Assembly: GCA_013397935.1 (NCBI GenBank)
Contig: VZRN01006295.1
Coordinates: forward strand, 1,971,129-2,035,128
Length of the DNA stretch: 64,000 nt
Direction: 5' to 3'
DNA from: Dasyornis broadbenti
Taxonomy: Eukaryota > Chordata > Aves > Passeriformes > Dasyornithidae
Made by a program: the position numbers and the translations under genes. Of this stretch, positions 26,131 through 38,100 are shown one piece after another (the stretch's first letter is position 1; the number at the start of each line of letters is the position of its first letter). The notes beneath the pieces are model-generated. The model had not been told where the DNA came from, made no database searches, and was given only the letters and a program-made list of their open reading frames with translations.

Positions 26131-28699
26131 AAACTTCCTGTAGTCTGAGGACTGTCTGAGCTAAACACTGCATTTTGGTTTTTAGTGTTACTCTTCAAAT
26201 TTTGAGAGTTCCATACCCATTCCAGGAAAATTCAAAAGCTGGAGGTTTTTTAATTTCATTTCTTCAATATCCTCTACCATGTTTAAATTGCTACCATGTT
26301 TAGTGGTTATCTTTTTAAGTGTGGAATCAGCTGTTTATTTCTTGCTATAGAAAACCAAAGGATATTCAAAAATTGCTGTCTTTTGGGAAGCATCTCGTGT
26401 ACCTAGGTTTTTGTTTGATGAAACCTGATGTTTATTCACTAGATGGAAAATGAGAATCTTACTATATACCACTGTTTATATGCCCACTGTTCTCCAAAGA
26501 AAATTCTCTTGTCCAATGAAAAGTCTTCTAACTGGTAAATATTAAAGTCCCTTTGGATAAAGGAAGAACTTGGCTGGAACTACAAAATTCCTTTAAATTC
26601 TTACAAATATTATGAAAAATGTACTTAGCAAAAAACCCTGAAATTACACATATTAAAAATAATTGAGATTGGAGTAACACAGAAAATAGTTTCATTCTCT
26701 ACTATGCCCATATCTGCACAAATACCTTCCTAAAGCAGATTCAAACATTTCCGAGCCTAATGAAAACCAAAATTAATTTAGATGTATATACATAATGTTG
26801 TGGAACTGAAATGATTATATTTTTCAAATATTCATTTCATAATCTAGCATACTAAGGAGATTCTCATTTACTAATATATTCTGTCATCTTCAAATGTTTG
26901 ATGCAGAGCTGTTGAGTAATTTCCAGAGCTTCTATGACTCCTTTTCAAAGGCTTGCTTCTTTCAGATAGACTGTAAAATAAACTCGGTCCTATTTTGAAC
27001 TTCCTTCTCTCCGTTCCCTCTTCATTCATCCTAAAGTGCAGCAGGATCACTAGGAGTTTCTGGGGGAAAAAAAGAAAAAAAAAAGGAAAAAAAAAAAGCT
27101 AAATTTCATCATAGTGCCTAAACTACAAAAGAAGTTAAAAGACCTCTTCAAACTCTCATGAGAAAGGATAGCACAAGCTACATTGTCAAGTTAAATACTG
27201 GAAAGCTTCCAGAGGGAGACTGGGAACAGTGCAAGAACTTACTTAAAGCAAGGATTGAAAGCATAGAAGATTGAAAGCATAGAAGAGAAGATAATTAAAA
27301 ATCTCAGATCTAACCTATTTCCATAACTCTTCTATTGTGTTCTCTGTGGAGCATCTCTGTAAAGGCTGAGATAAACGCTTGATGGATCTGTGGGTTTGAC
27401 AGCAGAATGACAGCAAGAGGAAAAAAGATTGATGAATTATGGGAATTTTTTTTTGTAATAAAATGTGGGGTGGGTAAAGAGGGATTGTGGAAATGGAGCC
27501 TTGAGCTATGAGAATATTCACGACCAGAGTGGACTTGCACATCACTGGGCTCCCTATGAATTTAGTCATGCTGAAGCTCCCTGCAAAGCACATTGTTTTG
27601 CAGGGAGGATATCTGGCAGCAGAACACTTCTCAGAGCTCAGTTATGCACTGACACAGCAGTAAAGTTGCAAACCAGCAAAGCTTTGCACTGCTACTCTTC
27701 TCTCGGGAAGCCAGAACCATTTCCACTTCCAATTCAGTAGAGAGTGAGAATGCTTCTCCATTCCACTGAACTGAAACATTTCTAAGCGTGCTATAGAGAA
27801 GCAGTGATTTAGACATCGATTTAAAAATCAACTGGTTCTTCCATGATGACTGTTTTTGACTCCATCACATGATTTACACTGTCATAAAATTATATTCTCC
27901 TATTAATTAGTGTCCAGTAAAATGCAGCAGTGCTCCAGTGGATGGCAAAGTCTAAGCTTTTTAAAGGTGTTTTGCTTTTTCAAGAATTTTCAGTGAACCG
28001 CAGGGAACAGCTGTGTGTCTCTAACCCCACTCCAGATCTGTAATGTTCTCACTGCCCAAGGATTCCTTGCTTCTATTTCAGCTATACATCTAGACCCACA
28101 TAAAGTCAGAAATGAAGAAAGGTTGATAGAAGGACAGTAGGTCCTTGGCAAGGCAAGGCCTGGAGAGATTAAGCATGTGGTGTAGTGGCGATTAGCAGAA
28201 AAATATTCCTTTCACAATGCAATAAAAGAATTTGTAAGAAATATTTTGGCTTGGGCGAAAATACATTATTTCTCCCCACTCTGCCCTGAACATTTCTGAA
28301 GTACCTGCTAGGTCTCCAGTGGTACATATAATAGGAGTATGCTCCTGTAGAACCAAGAGAAAATCACTTTTGGAATTCCAAATGGGAATATATTTGAGAG
28401 ATTAAGTGTATCCTGGGTGATTTCTTTATATTAATTTTTTTTAAAAGTATGAAATAAAAATATATAGTGTTAATTGTGTGAAATGTGTTCTATAGGGAAT
28501 ATTTCAATAAATGCACAAAATTGAGGAAATTAACAACTGAAATTCTAAACAATTTTTCCTGACCTTTCCCTTGGAGACAAAGTTGCTTACAAGATCTCTT
28601 GAAATTGTTAAGTGCTACTGGAAATTAGAATGAGAAATAGACTATGATGTTTACACTTCAGTTTTCCTGCATGTTTTAAAGCAACTCAGTGAAATGAAA
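26131..28699. other. Unannotated AT-rich stretch
   Basis: No gene is recognisable. It contains an A-rich tract (27067-27097) and a small perfect tandem duplication (27254-27285). Frames around 27310-27831 on both strands are short and unrecognised. Confidence 0.5.
27254..27285 (+). repeat. Perfect 16-bp tandem duplication
   Basis: ATTGAAAGCATAGAAG occurs twice head to tail at 27254-27269 and 27270-27285 without a mismatch. This fits a recent slippage or templated insertion event. Confidence 0.95.
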
Positions 28700-29801
28700 T
28701 GGTGGATTGAGTGTGTGCCCATGCTTTAATCACAGAGGGGCTACACGGGTGGCTACCAGAAGCTTCCCCCAGGCCTGGAAGAGCCATTGCCAGCTGGTTC
28801 CAGGCTGGACCCACTGCTAGCCAAAGCTGAGCCAATCAGGAATTATAGTATTGCCTTTGTGATAAAATATTCAAAAAGGAAAAAAAAATTATTGTGCAGA
28901 GCTAATTGCAACCAGAGAACAGCAGAGTGAGAATATGTGAGAGAAACCACTCTGCAGACACCAAGGTCAGTGCAGGAGGGGAGGGAGTGTTCCAGGTGCC
29001 AGAGCAGAGATTCCGCTGCAGCCCATGGTGCAGACCATGGTGAAGCAGCTGCGCCCCTGCAGCCCTTGGAAGTCAATGGCAGTGCAGAGTTCCACCAGTG
29101 CAGCCCACGGAGGAGCCCCATGCCAGAGCAGGGACATGCCTGAAAGGAGGCTGTGACCCCATGGGAGGCCTGTGCTGGAGGAGAGTCCTGGCAGGGACCT
29201 GCCGACCCATGGAGAGAGGAGCCCACACTGGAACAGGTTTCCTGGTAGGAATTGCTGCCCTGTGCTATACCCACTCTGAAGTAGATTGTTCTCAAAGGAG
29301 TGACCCCTTAGAAGAGTGACCCACACTACAACAATTCATGCAGAACTGTTGCCCACGGGATGGACTTACTCTGGAGAAGTTCGTGGAGAACTGTCTCCCA
29401 TGGGAGGGACCCCACGCTGGAGCAGGGGAACGATTCATCTCTCTGAGAAGTGTCAGGAACAACATCTGATGAACTGACCATAACCCCCATTCCCCATCTC
29501 CTTATGCCACTGCAGTGGAGGAGATAGAGCTTGGGTAGAGGGAGGGATGGGGGAAAGGTGTTTTTAAGGTTTATTTTACTTCTCATTATCCTCCTCTGAA
29601 TCTTGTTAGGAAAAAATTCAGTTAATATCCACAGGCTGACTCTGTTATGCCCTTGATGGTATCTGGTGAATGATCTCCCCCAGTCCTTACCTCAGCCCAT
29701 GAATCTTTTGCTATATTTTCTCCTTCTTGTCTAGCTCAGAAGGCAAGTGACAGAGAGGCTCTGGTGAGTGCCTGGAGTCCAGCCAGTGTCTACCCCCCAC
29801 A
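28700..29801 (+). mobile_element. Songbird-type endogenous retrovirus solo LTR
   Basis: About 1.1 kb matches, by memory, an LTR type common in songbird genomes. It appears to start with TG at 28700 and end in CA at 29800-29801. Landmarks in order are a CCAAT box in GAGCCAATCAGG (28829-28840), a GC-rich middle made of imperfect repeats of a 'cccatgggagggaccc' / 'cacgctggagcagg' module (about 28975-29430), 'gatgaactgaccataaccc', 'tttacttctcattatcctcc', and a terminal part with 'agtccagccagtgtctaccc'. The position where the family normally has its poly(A) signal reads as an A run near 29610, so that signal looks degraded. No internal retroviral genes and no second same-strand LTR are present, so it is read as a solo LTR. 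No clear target-site duplication was found with these boundaries. Confidence 0.8.
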
Positions 29802-30199
29802 ACTGATAATTGCTAACTTGCATACATTTCCACACGTTAATTATGATGGCCATTGCAATCACATAATGGACTGTTCTACAGTTGCCCACTTGCATACCTT
29901 GTTATGTCATTACAGAATTATATATAAATAAAACTGATACTCTGGAAACTTTGTCTTAGTCATCCTACCATACCCTCTGAGATCATTTTCTCCATTGCAT
30001 CTTATGCATTACTTCTGTTCTTGCTGTGTAAACTGTAAGGGTCTCCTCTAAGAGAGCACCAGACAAGCCTGGGTATGAACATCCCACTGCTATTATGGCT
30101 ATAAATCAGATGTTTGCTGGTCTATAGGATGTTATCCAGGTGGGCAGCTGGCATGCCCCACACAGTTCTAGATCCATGGTGTGGACTGTGGCTGAGACA
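29802..30199 (+). mobile_element. Possible second LTR-like segment
   Basis: Directly downstream of the solo LTR, TATATAAATAAAA (29921-29933) combines a TATA-like and an AATAAA motif. A moderately GC-rich segment follows, with 'ccaggtgggcagctggcatg' and a CACA near 30163. This layout is LTR-like but I recognise no family. It may be plain host DNA. Confidence 0.22.
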
Positions 30200-33100
30200 A
30201 ACCACTGCATGTTGAAATGGAATTTCTACACTTGAAAGATTAATTTTAACAATATCATTGCTCTCTGTAGTGTGCAAGAGAGGTGGGATCTGTCATGTTG
30301 TCATGTCACTCCCTCACTCCCTGTGGCAGCGTGGCTTTTTTTGTTTGTAGAACCATAAGGTCTGTAAGGCACTGGCAATGGTAAGAGTGCTGTATGTGTG
30401 CATCCACCTACAGACTGTGCACATATTTCTTTTAAGGGCCACTTTTTGTTCATTTTCTTCAAAACCAGTCATAGAATATTTTTGCCATGTTTCATCTGAG
30501 CTGCTAAGGACAAGTTGTGAAATGTTAGGTTGCTTTGACAAACACTGCCAAAAAGCCAGAGGAGGGAGGTACAAAAAAATTAAAGCACTATCCCTGAAAT
30601 GGGGTCTCCTGTCCCCTTTATTGTGTTCAGCCCCAGATAATGATGTTGTGACCCAGAGTGCAAATTGTTTTAATTTGCCTCACAATACCTAGTGTATTTG
30701 CGATGATTGTTGTACACTGATGTCTTTTCAGATGAAGTTTTGGATGAAACATTACGAGTACATTACATGAACATTTCCTGGCCAGTGATTTTTGTCCTTG
30801 ACCTTAATTCCACCAGCTTTCATTTTCCTGAAACAGCACTGATCTATGTTTCTGTCAGAAGTTATTCAGCCATGTTTCTCCAGGTGTTCCTACTGGGAAA
30901 TTCTCCAGGCAGCAGCACTTCTTCCAGCATAATCAGACCAAAAATTCAATTTATTCTAGTCCCCAGGTTATCCTTCTGTGTTCCTAGGATTGGGATTACA
31001 ACACCTTCTTTGTCTTCAGTAGCAGCTGTAAGGAGTAAAAAAATGCTTTGCAGGAGACTGTTGCTTTCCAGCATAAGAGACCTGTGTTTTCATAGCTCTT
31101 TTGAAGTACTACGGCTCAAGCCATACAACAGAAGGAAAGAAGGACTGAAGTTTGCAGGCTATTGGTCCATTATATTCTGTTGTCCTCTCCTACATGATTT
31201 CTGGGTTTTCAGTGTGACTAGAGACTTTCTTCCCTAGCATGTGACCCATGCAATACACGTGATAGGCAATAAGATATTCTAAGTAGCTCAGGTACCTTTG
31301 TTCAGTATACTTCCTAATATTCCAGTTGACGTTGGACAATGCTAATCCCTGTAACTGAGGTTGTAAAATCAGACAAAGGACACAGAGGAAGCAAATATAT
31401 GAAATAAAATTATCAAACATAGAAAAAAACAAACTCCAAAGCAGATAAGTTTAATAAATGAAGATACATTTCTTGGGTATTAAGAGATGTCAAAGTAGGA
31501 ACCACTAGAATGTCTCAAAAATTTTGAAGAATTATTGCAATAAAACTTGAAACTTCACTGGTGCAGAATAAGATATTTCTGCAATTTCTGGTGAATCAAA
31601 GTTTTCTTGTACCATGACATACAGAAATAATTTGGGGGGTTTCATAAAATAGTAAAATAAGGAAGCACAATTGGCTGAAAGGATGGTCTAAATGAAACAG
31701 TATATAGTGAAGGGTAGCATTCACTGAGATCTACACTTAAAGGATTTAGGCACAGTCATTGATATTAAACTCTCTGTTTCAAAGAATGACTCATGCAGTA
31801 CTCTGTGGAGACAGCATGGTGGGAGGTAGCCTTTCTGCAACTTTTCAGGGACACAGGTAATTGGACAACACTGGAGACACTGATGTGTGGCTGACAGTGG
31901 GTTAAAGTTTTACTGAGAGACCTGTGATGTCTCCCTGAAATCAAACTCTCAGCAAACGTCTAATGGTGTAATAAAAAACAATGCCCCTCCAAAGTGTTGC
32001 AAGTTAAATGTGCTCTTGGGGCTTGTACAACATACAGGACTGATAAGACTGAAATGGCTTAAACCAAAAAAAAGTTTTAAAAAAAGTCTCAGTTGTGTTC
32101 ATTGTGTTATTTTTATTTAGCTGAACAGAGCCCTTGCTACCCACAGTTGTTACATGGGGCCAGCTACTATAAAAAACTCAAGAAGTTGTTTGAAGCTGTC
32201 ACACCCTCTAAGCCGAGGTGTTTCAGATCTGTTCAGAAAAAGGAAATATATCAGCTGTTTCCAAACCTTGTTCCAAACAGGCCAGAGCACAGAGATGTAC
32301 TGAAAATGCTAGTGCTGGCAAGGAGGCTCTGGCAGTGGCATCAAGCAGATTTGGCACTACCTGTTTTATGATATTCATCCTTCTGCAGACTTACTGTCCA
32401 TATGAATATGTGTGAAGAAGTACCTCTTCAAGGAGTCACGACTCCCCTGAGTCTCCCACATTCCCTGAGTGTTCCCATCTGAACCACTTCATATACATAA
32501 GGCAGAGAAGCAGCTTTCTTTCAGATAAGAGGGCAGAATATATTTGAAATCCTAGAAAGGGGGCTGTTTCAACCTGGTTCAGACACTATCCCAGCTGTCA
32601 AGCCAAAACAAAGACAAAACAATGCAGGATTTCAAAGAATTTTGATCCTCATCCAGAAACCGTGGCAGCTGGGTTATCAGTAAAACACAGCGACAGAATT
32701 ACCTATTATAGTGCTCAGCTGTACTTGATGTAAGGCCCTGAATATTTGTTATGAGACAAACCCAGGACATTGCCAGTAGCAAATATCTGCTTTGAAGTTT
32801 CTGTTAAAATAAAGACTTAGTCTGACAATGGTTGGCAAGTGGCTGTCTTATCTCACAATACCTGCAGTTAAGGCTAAGAGGATTGCAGTTCTGGTGGCAT
32901 AGTAGATGTTTGTTTTTTTTTTTTTTTTTATCAGAAGGATAACTGTAGACTTCAGAAAACTCTTCTAACATAACTAACTGTAAAAATGTTGTAAAATCAA
33001 AAATATCTTAACACTTCGGTGGAAATGTTTGGGGCAAATTCATGTAAAATCTATTTTTCCTTCACATCACAAAGTATATAAGTGTAGGGTAAAAGTGAGA

Positions 33101-35059
33101 AGATTTAGTACATAAACCTATGAAAAAGGAAAATAAAATATCTTCTGTTGTTTCATGTTTTTGGTTTTTTCTTTTCTAAACTTTGAAGGAAGAAATTAAG
33201 ATTCATTAAGTGCCAGAAATGCTGAATTTTCCACAGACCTTCCTTGCTTTTACCCAAACTTATTTCTCCTGAGTTAATGCATCTTTGTCAGAAGAGCCAC
33301 AATATCTTCTATCAAATAAAGATTTCCTGGTAAGTTTTATAGCTCTGAAACCCAGTAAAATTACCCATGACACTACAGGCCATTGTCTGGGAATCCCTCG
33401 AATCTCTCCCTATAGCAGTTGATGTTGCAATAGATGGCTCTGTGTATTTCCATCATGGGCACATTTTATCAATGTGGTTTGCTGCAAGAAGGAGTCATTA
33501 TAAATGAAAAACCAGTTATGCAGGGGAAAACATAACATGTTCCACAGTCCAAACTGATTTGTATGCAATATAGAAACCCCAATATTCAAAATCCATGATT
33601 TGAGAGTATTTACCATTTTGGTGAAATTCTTCATTCTGTCTTCCTTTATAACAGAATCTTTGCATTTCAAATTTATTGCAATGAATGGTTATAAGAAGTC
33701 TTTCTAGTGGACAGAAATATTAATCATACTTGCAAAACATGAAAGGCAGCTGGAATGAAACTGTGCCATTAATGAAGATGATTTTGAATTCAGTGCACCT
33801 GTAAAAACATTAATTGCATGGATTTTCCTAACATACAGACCTCAGATTGTGGTTGTTTAGAAGCCTGATCATTTGAATTTTGCAACTGTTGCTGCATAGA
33901 ATAGTTGATTTTAAGTATAGTAATTGGAAGAATGTCATGAATACATACATATATGTTTTAAAATAAAAAATTAAATGCAAGTGTTTCTTCTTCTGCAGCT
34001 ATGTGTTTTCCTCATTATAGTTGAATACAACAAAACCTGTGGAGGAAAGTTAAAACTTTTATTAGCTCAGTTGATGTTACTGGAAAAGACAGACATCTCT
34101 TATGATGTTATTAGACATACCAGTCTGAGACACCAGACATGCCACCAGTTTTTAGAGGAGGGAAGAAGCGTAACAGGAAACCGGAGCCATTAGACAAATG
34201 ACAGTTACAAAAAATATCTGAAGACTGGTTTCCTGGAGGCACTTTCTTTATCAGAGTCTCTATTTAATTAATTTTACCTTTTAAATATGAAAGTCATAGA
34301 TGAACTACGAAGTAAAGAAGATGAGTATCATCTAGTCTGATGGCTGTGTGTGATCCAGTCCAAAGGGACGGTAAAAAGGCAGTAAAGTCAAAAGCGTGGA
34401 AAACATTCTAAGCTTGCCAAGCAAAAAGGTTAGCCAAGACTTAATTTGTTTCTTTACGTGGGGAATTCAGGAGGAGGTGAGTAACCCATCTGAACTGTGC
34501 CAAAATAAGTACAAAAGATGGGTGAAGATGATACTTTGATAAAGGCCTGTCAGATACTGCTCAATCTAGCTTATGTCTTCCCTTCAGATTAAATTTCTTG
34601 TAATTGAATTTCAAAATAAAAATGACGAACAAGTTCCAATAGTGATGAAATATAATTATTATTATTTTTCAAGTTTTTAACTACTTTGTACTTCTTAATG
34701 ACATATATAATTTAAAAAATAGATGGTTTTCAAATTAATTTTATTATTTCATGAAAAAATGTGAGTGAAAATCAAACAACAAAATAAAAGAACATCACTA
34801 TGTTTATTTGCACTAGATAATAAAGAAACCATTTCAGATTCTCATAACATGGAATTTTTTTTATCTGTGGTGAATTCTTTACAAGTATTGTTTAGGTATT
34901 CCTTCCATAAGAAATTATAAAATCATAATATAATAAGGAATAGTTAACGAAAATATTTAAGTGTTTTAGTGTGTAAAGTATTCCATAAAAATGAGGTTTG
35001 TAATTTTTTTTTGATCTTTCAGATTTTAGAAACAACAACTCTATATGCCCTACTCCTTT
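30200..35059. other. Unannotated stretch
   Basis: The longest non-transposon open frame of the window lies here. From the first ATG at 30767 it runs to 31237, about 156 residues, rich in serine, leucine and phenylalanine with no recognised domain. A T17 run is at 32913-32929. No exon or repeat family is identified. Confidence 0.5.
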
Positions 35060-35118
35060 AACCAAAAAAAACAAAAAACCAAAAAAACCAAAAAAAACCA
35101 CACACAAAAAAAACCCTT
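35060..35118 (+). repeat. A/C low-complexity tract
   Basis: A runs broken by CC and CAC, nearly without G or T, of the same type as 13461-13611. A related short tract lies at 36331-36366. Confidence 0.8.
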
Positions 35119-38100
35119 GCAAAAAGCAAGACATCATTTGTAGCTAGCATATGAGAAGTTAATTAAGATTATGTAGATAGGAGAGAAAAATTTTATTTCA
35201 TTTACAAAATTGTCACTGAAAGATACAGATTCAAATCAGCCAAACTTGTCATGTGTTCTTTCTGAATGGATTTGGCAGGAAAGGGCAATAACAAAAAGTA
35301 AAAGCCCTTTCAGAAATTATTTAAAATTTTGAAATTTCATTCTGAACTATTTATTATGCCATCCTAATTAGCCAAGCTATTTAGAAAAATTACTAACTTT
35401 TCACTACATGTTAGCATATGATTATGTACTAACTTACATCTTTACTCAGAGTTGTTATAGCTATTCAGAAGAGTTTAACAAAAATGGTGGAAAACCCCCA
35501 GCCATTTTCAGAATTCTTTCATAGCAGAAAAAGAAATATTTTTTAAGAGATTAGTTTACCTGAATCAACACAAATAAAATATTTTTTTCTTCTCCTTATT
35601 TTCATTGATTTTTTTTTTTTAATTTGCTTAATTGCACTCCTTTTTGTAACAAGTTGACATGTCTCTAGCAGTTGATTATTATCATTCACAAAAAAGCATT
35701 CCAACAACAGGCTATATTTCTTAAAGTGTCTAATTAAAATACTCTGATAGTCACTGAGAAATTCAAATTAATCTGAATACGGTAAGCGTTTTATTTATAC
35801 AGAGTGAGAAATTTAACTTTAGAGAAAATATTCTGTGATGGAATTCCAAGATAAAATGAAAACTTCAGTTTTGACTGTAGAACAAGCACCAATATCTTTT
35901 TAGGACATACTGATCTTGTGTGGCCTTTGTAATACCTATTAGAAAAACTGAATATCCTTAAAGCTGCCTTTTACCTTTAGATGTGTTTTAAGTCTCAGCA
36001 AGCTGTATTAAAGTCCTCTGAATTGTATATTTTAGGGATGCTTTTCAATCAAAGGACTTCTTTTAAGCATACTATAATAGCCTTCCTGAAAGCTTAGCTT
36101 TGAACACTTACAACAGAAAATTGGAAAGGCCTCTCTGTCAGGCTTTTGCTCAGGAGATTGTGCATACATTTCAGATGATTTTGCAGCCTAATAGAGGATT
36201 CTGTAGCAGTCCCTGGTCTTACAAAATTATTTTCTAGGTGTTTAGAAGTGCAAGCATCTGCGCTGCCTGCCACCATTGCTCCCTTCCCAAGGTTCCCTGT
36301 ATAGATTCTTAAAGAGCAAATAGACAATTTAAAAAAAAACAAACAAAAACAACAACCAAAAAATCCAACAATAATAATAAAAATATGTAAGGTGAGAAAA
36401 GCACTGTCTTAGTCTCAGGTATATTAGTTCTTAAGAAGACACAAGGTTTCATCAGATTGCTTCTATAAGAGGCACAGTTGCTGCATCTCCATAGAGAAAC
36501 TAAATTCACTGGTTTAGCTTTAAAATAATATTTTGGTTGATAGATCTCATTCTTCTTTGATCCCTAGCATGCCCATTCCACAAAACAAAGAAATGCCCTT
36601 ATTCTAAAATACAGATTTTGTCACAATCTAAAGGAGCTATGAAAATTAGAGCTGGGTCTGAAATACATCACTCTGACCATCCAGTGCATCTTGTTTCACT
36701 ATTCAGTGCCGCACAGCCTTCCTTCTCTGCTCTTGCACAGCTTCGGAGGTTGCAGATTTATACCATATTCACTGTCTAAGGGGTAATTTTAAAAGTTTGT
36801 GGCATATTCAGGGATGCTAAAAAATTATATATTAAGCATTTTCCAGATGAAAAATGCAGACTCTAGGTGACAAAGAATGAGAAATCATTTGTTCAAAGAA
36901 ATTGTTCTCTCATCATTTAACCTATAATCTTCAAATTATAATAGCACGTAAGCTATAAACCCATAAAAATATTGCAATATTTTTGCTGATATAAATGTCA
37001 TCTTTGCAGGTTAGGGATATTAAAGTAGTTTTTAACATCAGAGTAAAAGTGTTTATTCAAATATGCTGAAACCCATTAATGAAAAATATGTCATAGTACT
37101 GGTTTCGCTATTTTCTTTAAACAATCTAATATTAAAATGCTAAAATTGAGATTATCACAGGAACTTTTTTTCAAGATACTGATATCACTTATTCCTGTTA
37201 ATGGTATGTGTCATGCATGGAATTTTTTACCCAAGACTGCAGGTAATAGAGAAACACTAAATAGAAAGATTAGACTACTTTCTCTCTTCATTTATTGATG
37301 AGTTGTGTCTACCTCTAGTGGGTCACAACTACCTTTATTTTCCTTACTGTCTGTAAGACTATTGCAGGTGTGCAATGAAATTTGTTAACTTCATATTATT
37401 CTTACAAAGTCTACAATCTAAAACTCCAGAATCAGAATTCAGAAATAAAAAAGGCTTGTTTTTCATCTTGAAGGAAAGCTTATAAAACTTCACTGAGAGA
37501 ATGCTTGCTCGTCTTGATGCCAGTCCATATTACAACCTGAAACGTGGCCTGAATGCAAATTCAACATATGCTATGTGGACATGATGATACAGAGAAACGA
37601 TGACAGAATTGAAGACAATTGCTAGTAGGAAAAGAATGAAATTTTGAGGAGCTCTCCAGCTTTAGGATACTGCATTAGTCTCAAATGCATTACGCCAGAT
37701 GATAAACTAATTGATTTCTAGGGGATTAAAGCTCCACTCATTGCTCATCCTTGAATTTGAAAGATACAGCAGTGGGTAAAGGGAGATACATTGCCAGCTA
37801 GGTTAAATTTGTTAAGTGTATTACCAAATGCTTCACGTTAAACAATAAATAATCTACTAATGCATTGGAAGTTAAGAAGAAACAAAAATATGTCCAAAGT
37901 GAAAAGGAAGTAAACAAAACAAAGCAGGTCACTTGGAAAAAAGAAAGAAAAACAACAAGGATTGTGTTACTTGGGAAACTGTATTTTGACTAGGGCAGGC
38001 ATATCAAAACCTTAGCTGACCTGATGACAAAAACTCAAACCCTGTAAATCCATGTTGACATAGTGCACAACAGTTCTGTGCACTTGAAGTCAACATATGT

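Noticed and set aside
28843..29326. 150- and 119-codon reverse-strand frames
   Set aside because: They are antisense to the GC-rich middle of the solo LTR and follow from its low stop density and module repeats.
28690..29810. Target-site duplication around the solo LTR
   Set aside because: With TG at 28700 and CA at 29801 the flanking five bases (TGAAA and ACTGA) do not match. The boundaries may be off by a few bases or the duplication may have decayed.
30767..31237. Longest non-transposon open frame (about 156 residues from the first ATG)
   Set aside because: The translation is rich in serine, leucine and phenylalanine with no recognisable domain, and I see no splice or promoter context. 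By a rough estimate one frame of this size is not surprising in 64 kb read in six frames.
34285..34360. Possible ancient LINE tail ('atcatctagtctgatggctg')
   Set aside because: It resembles the end of old amniote CR1-like repeats, but the match is short and the tail signature is missing.
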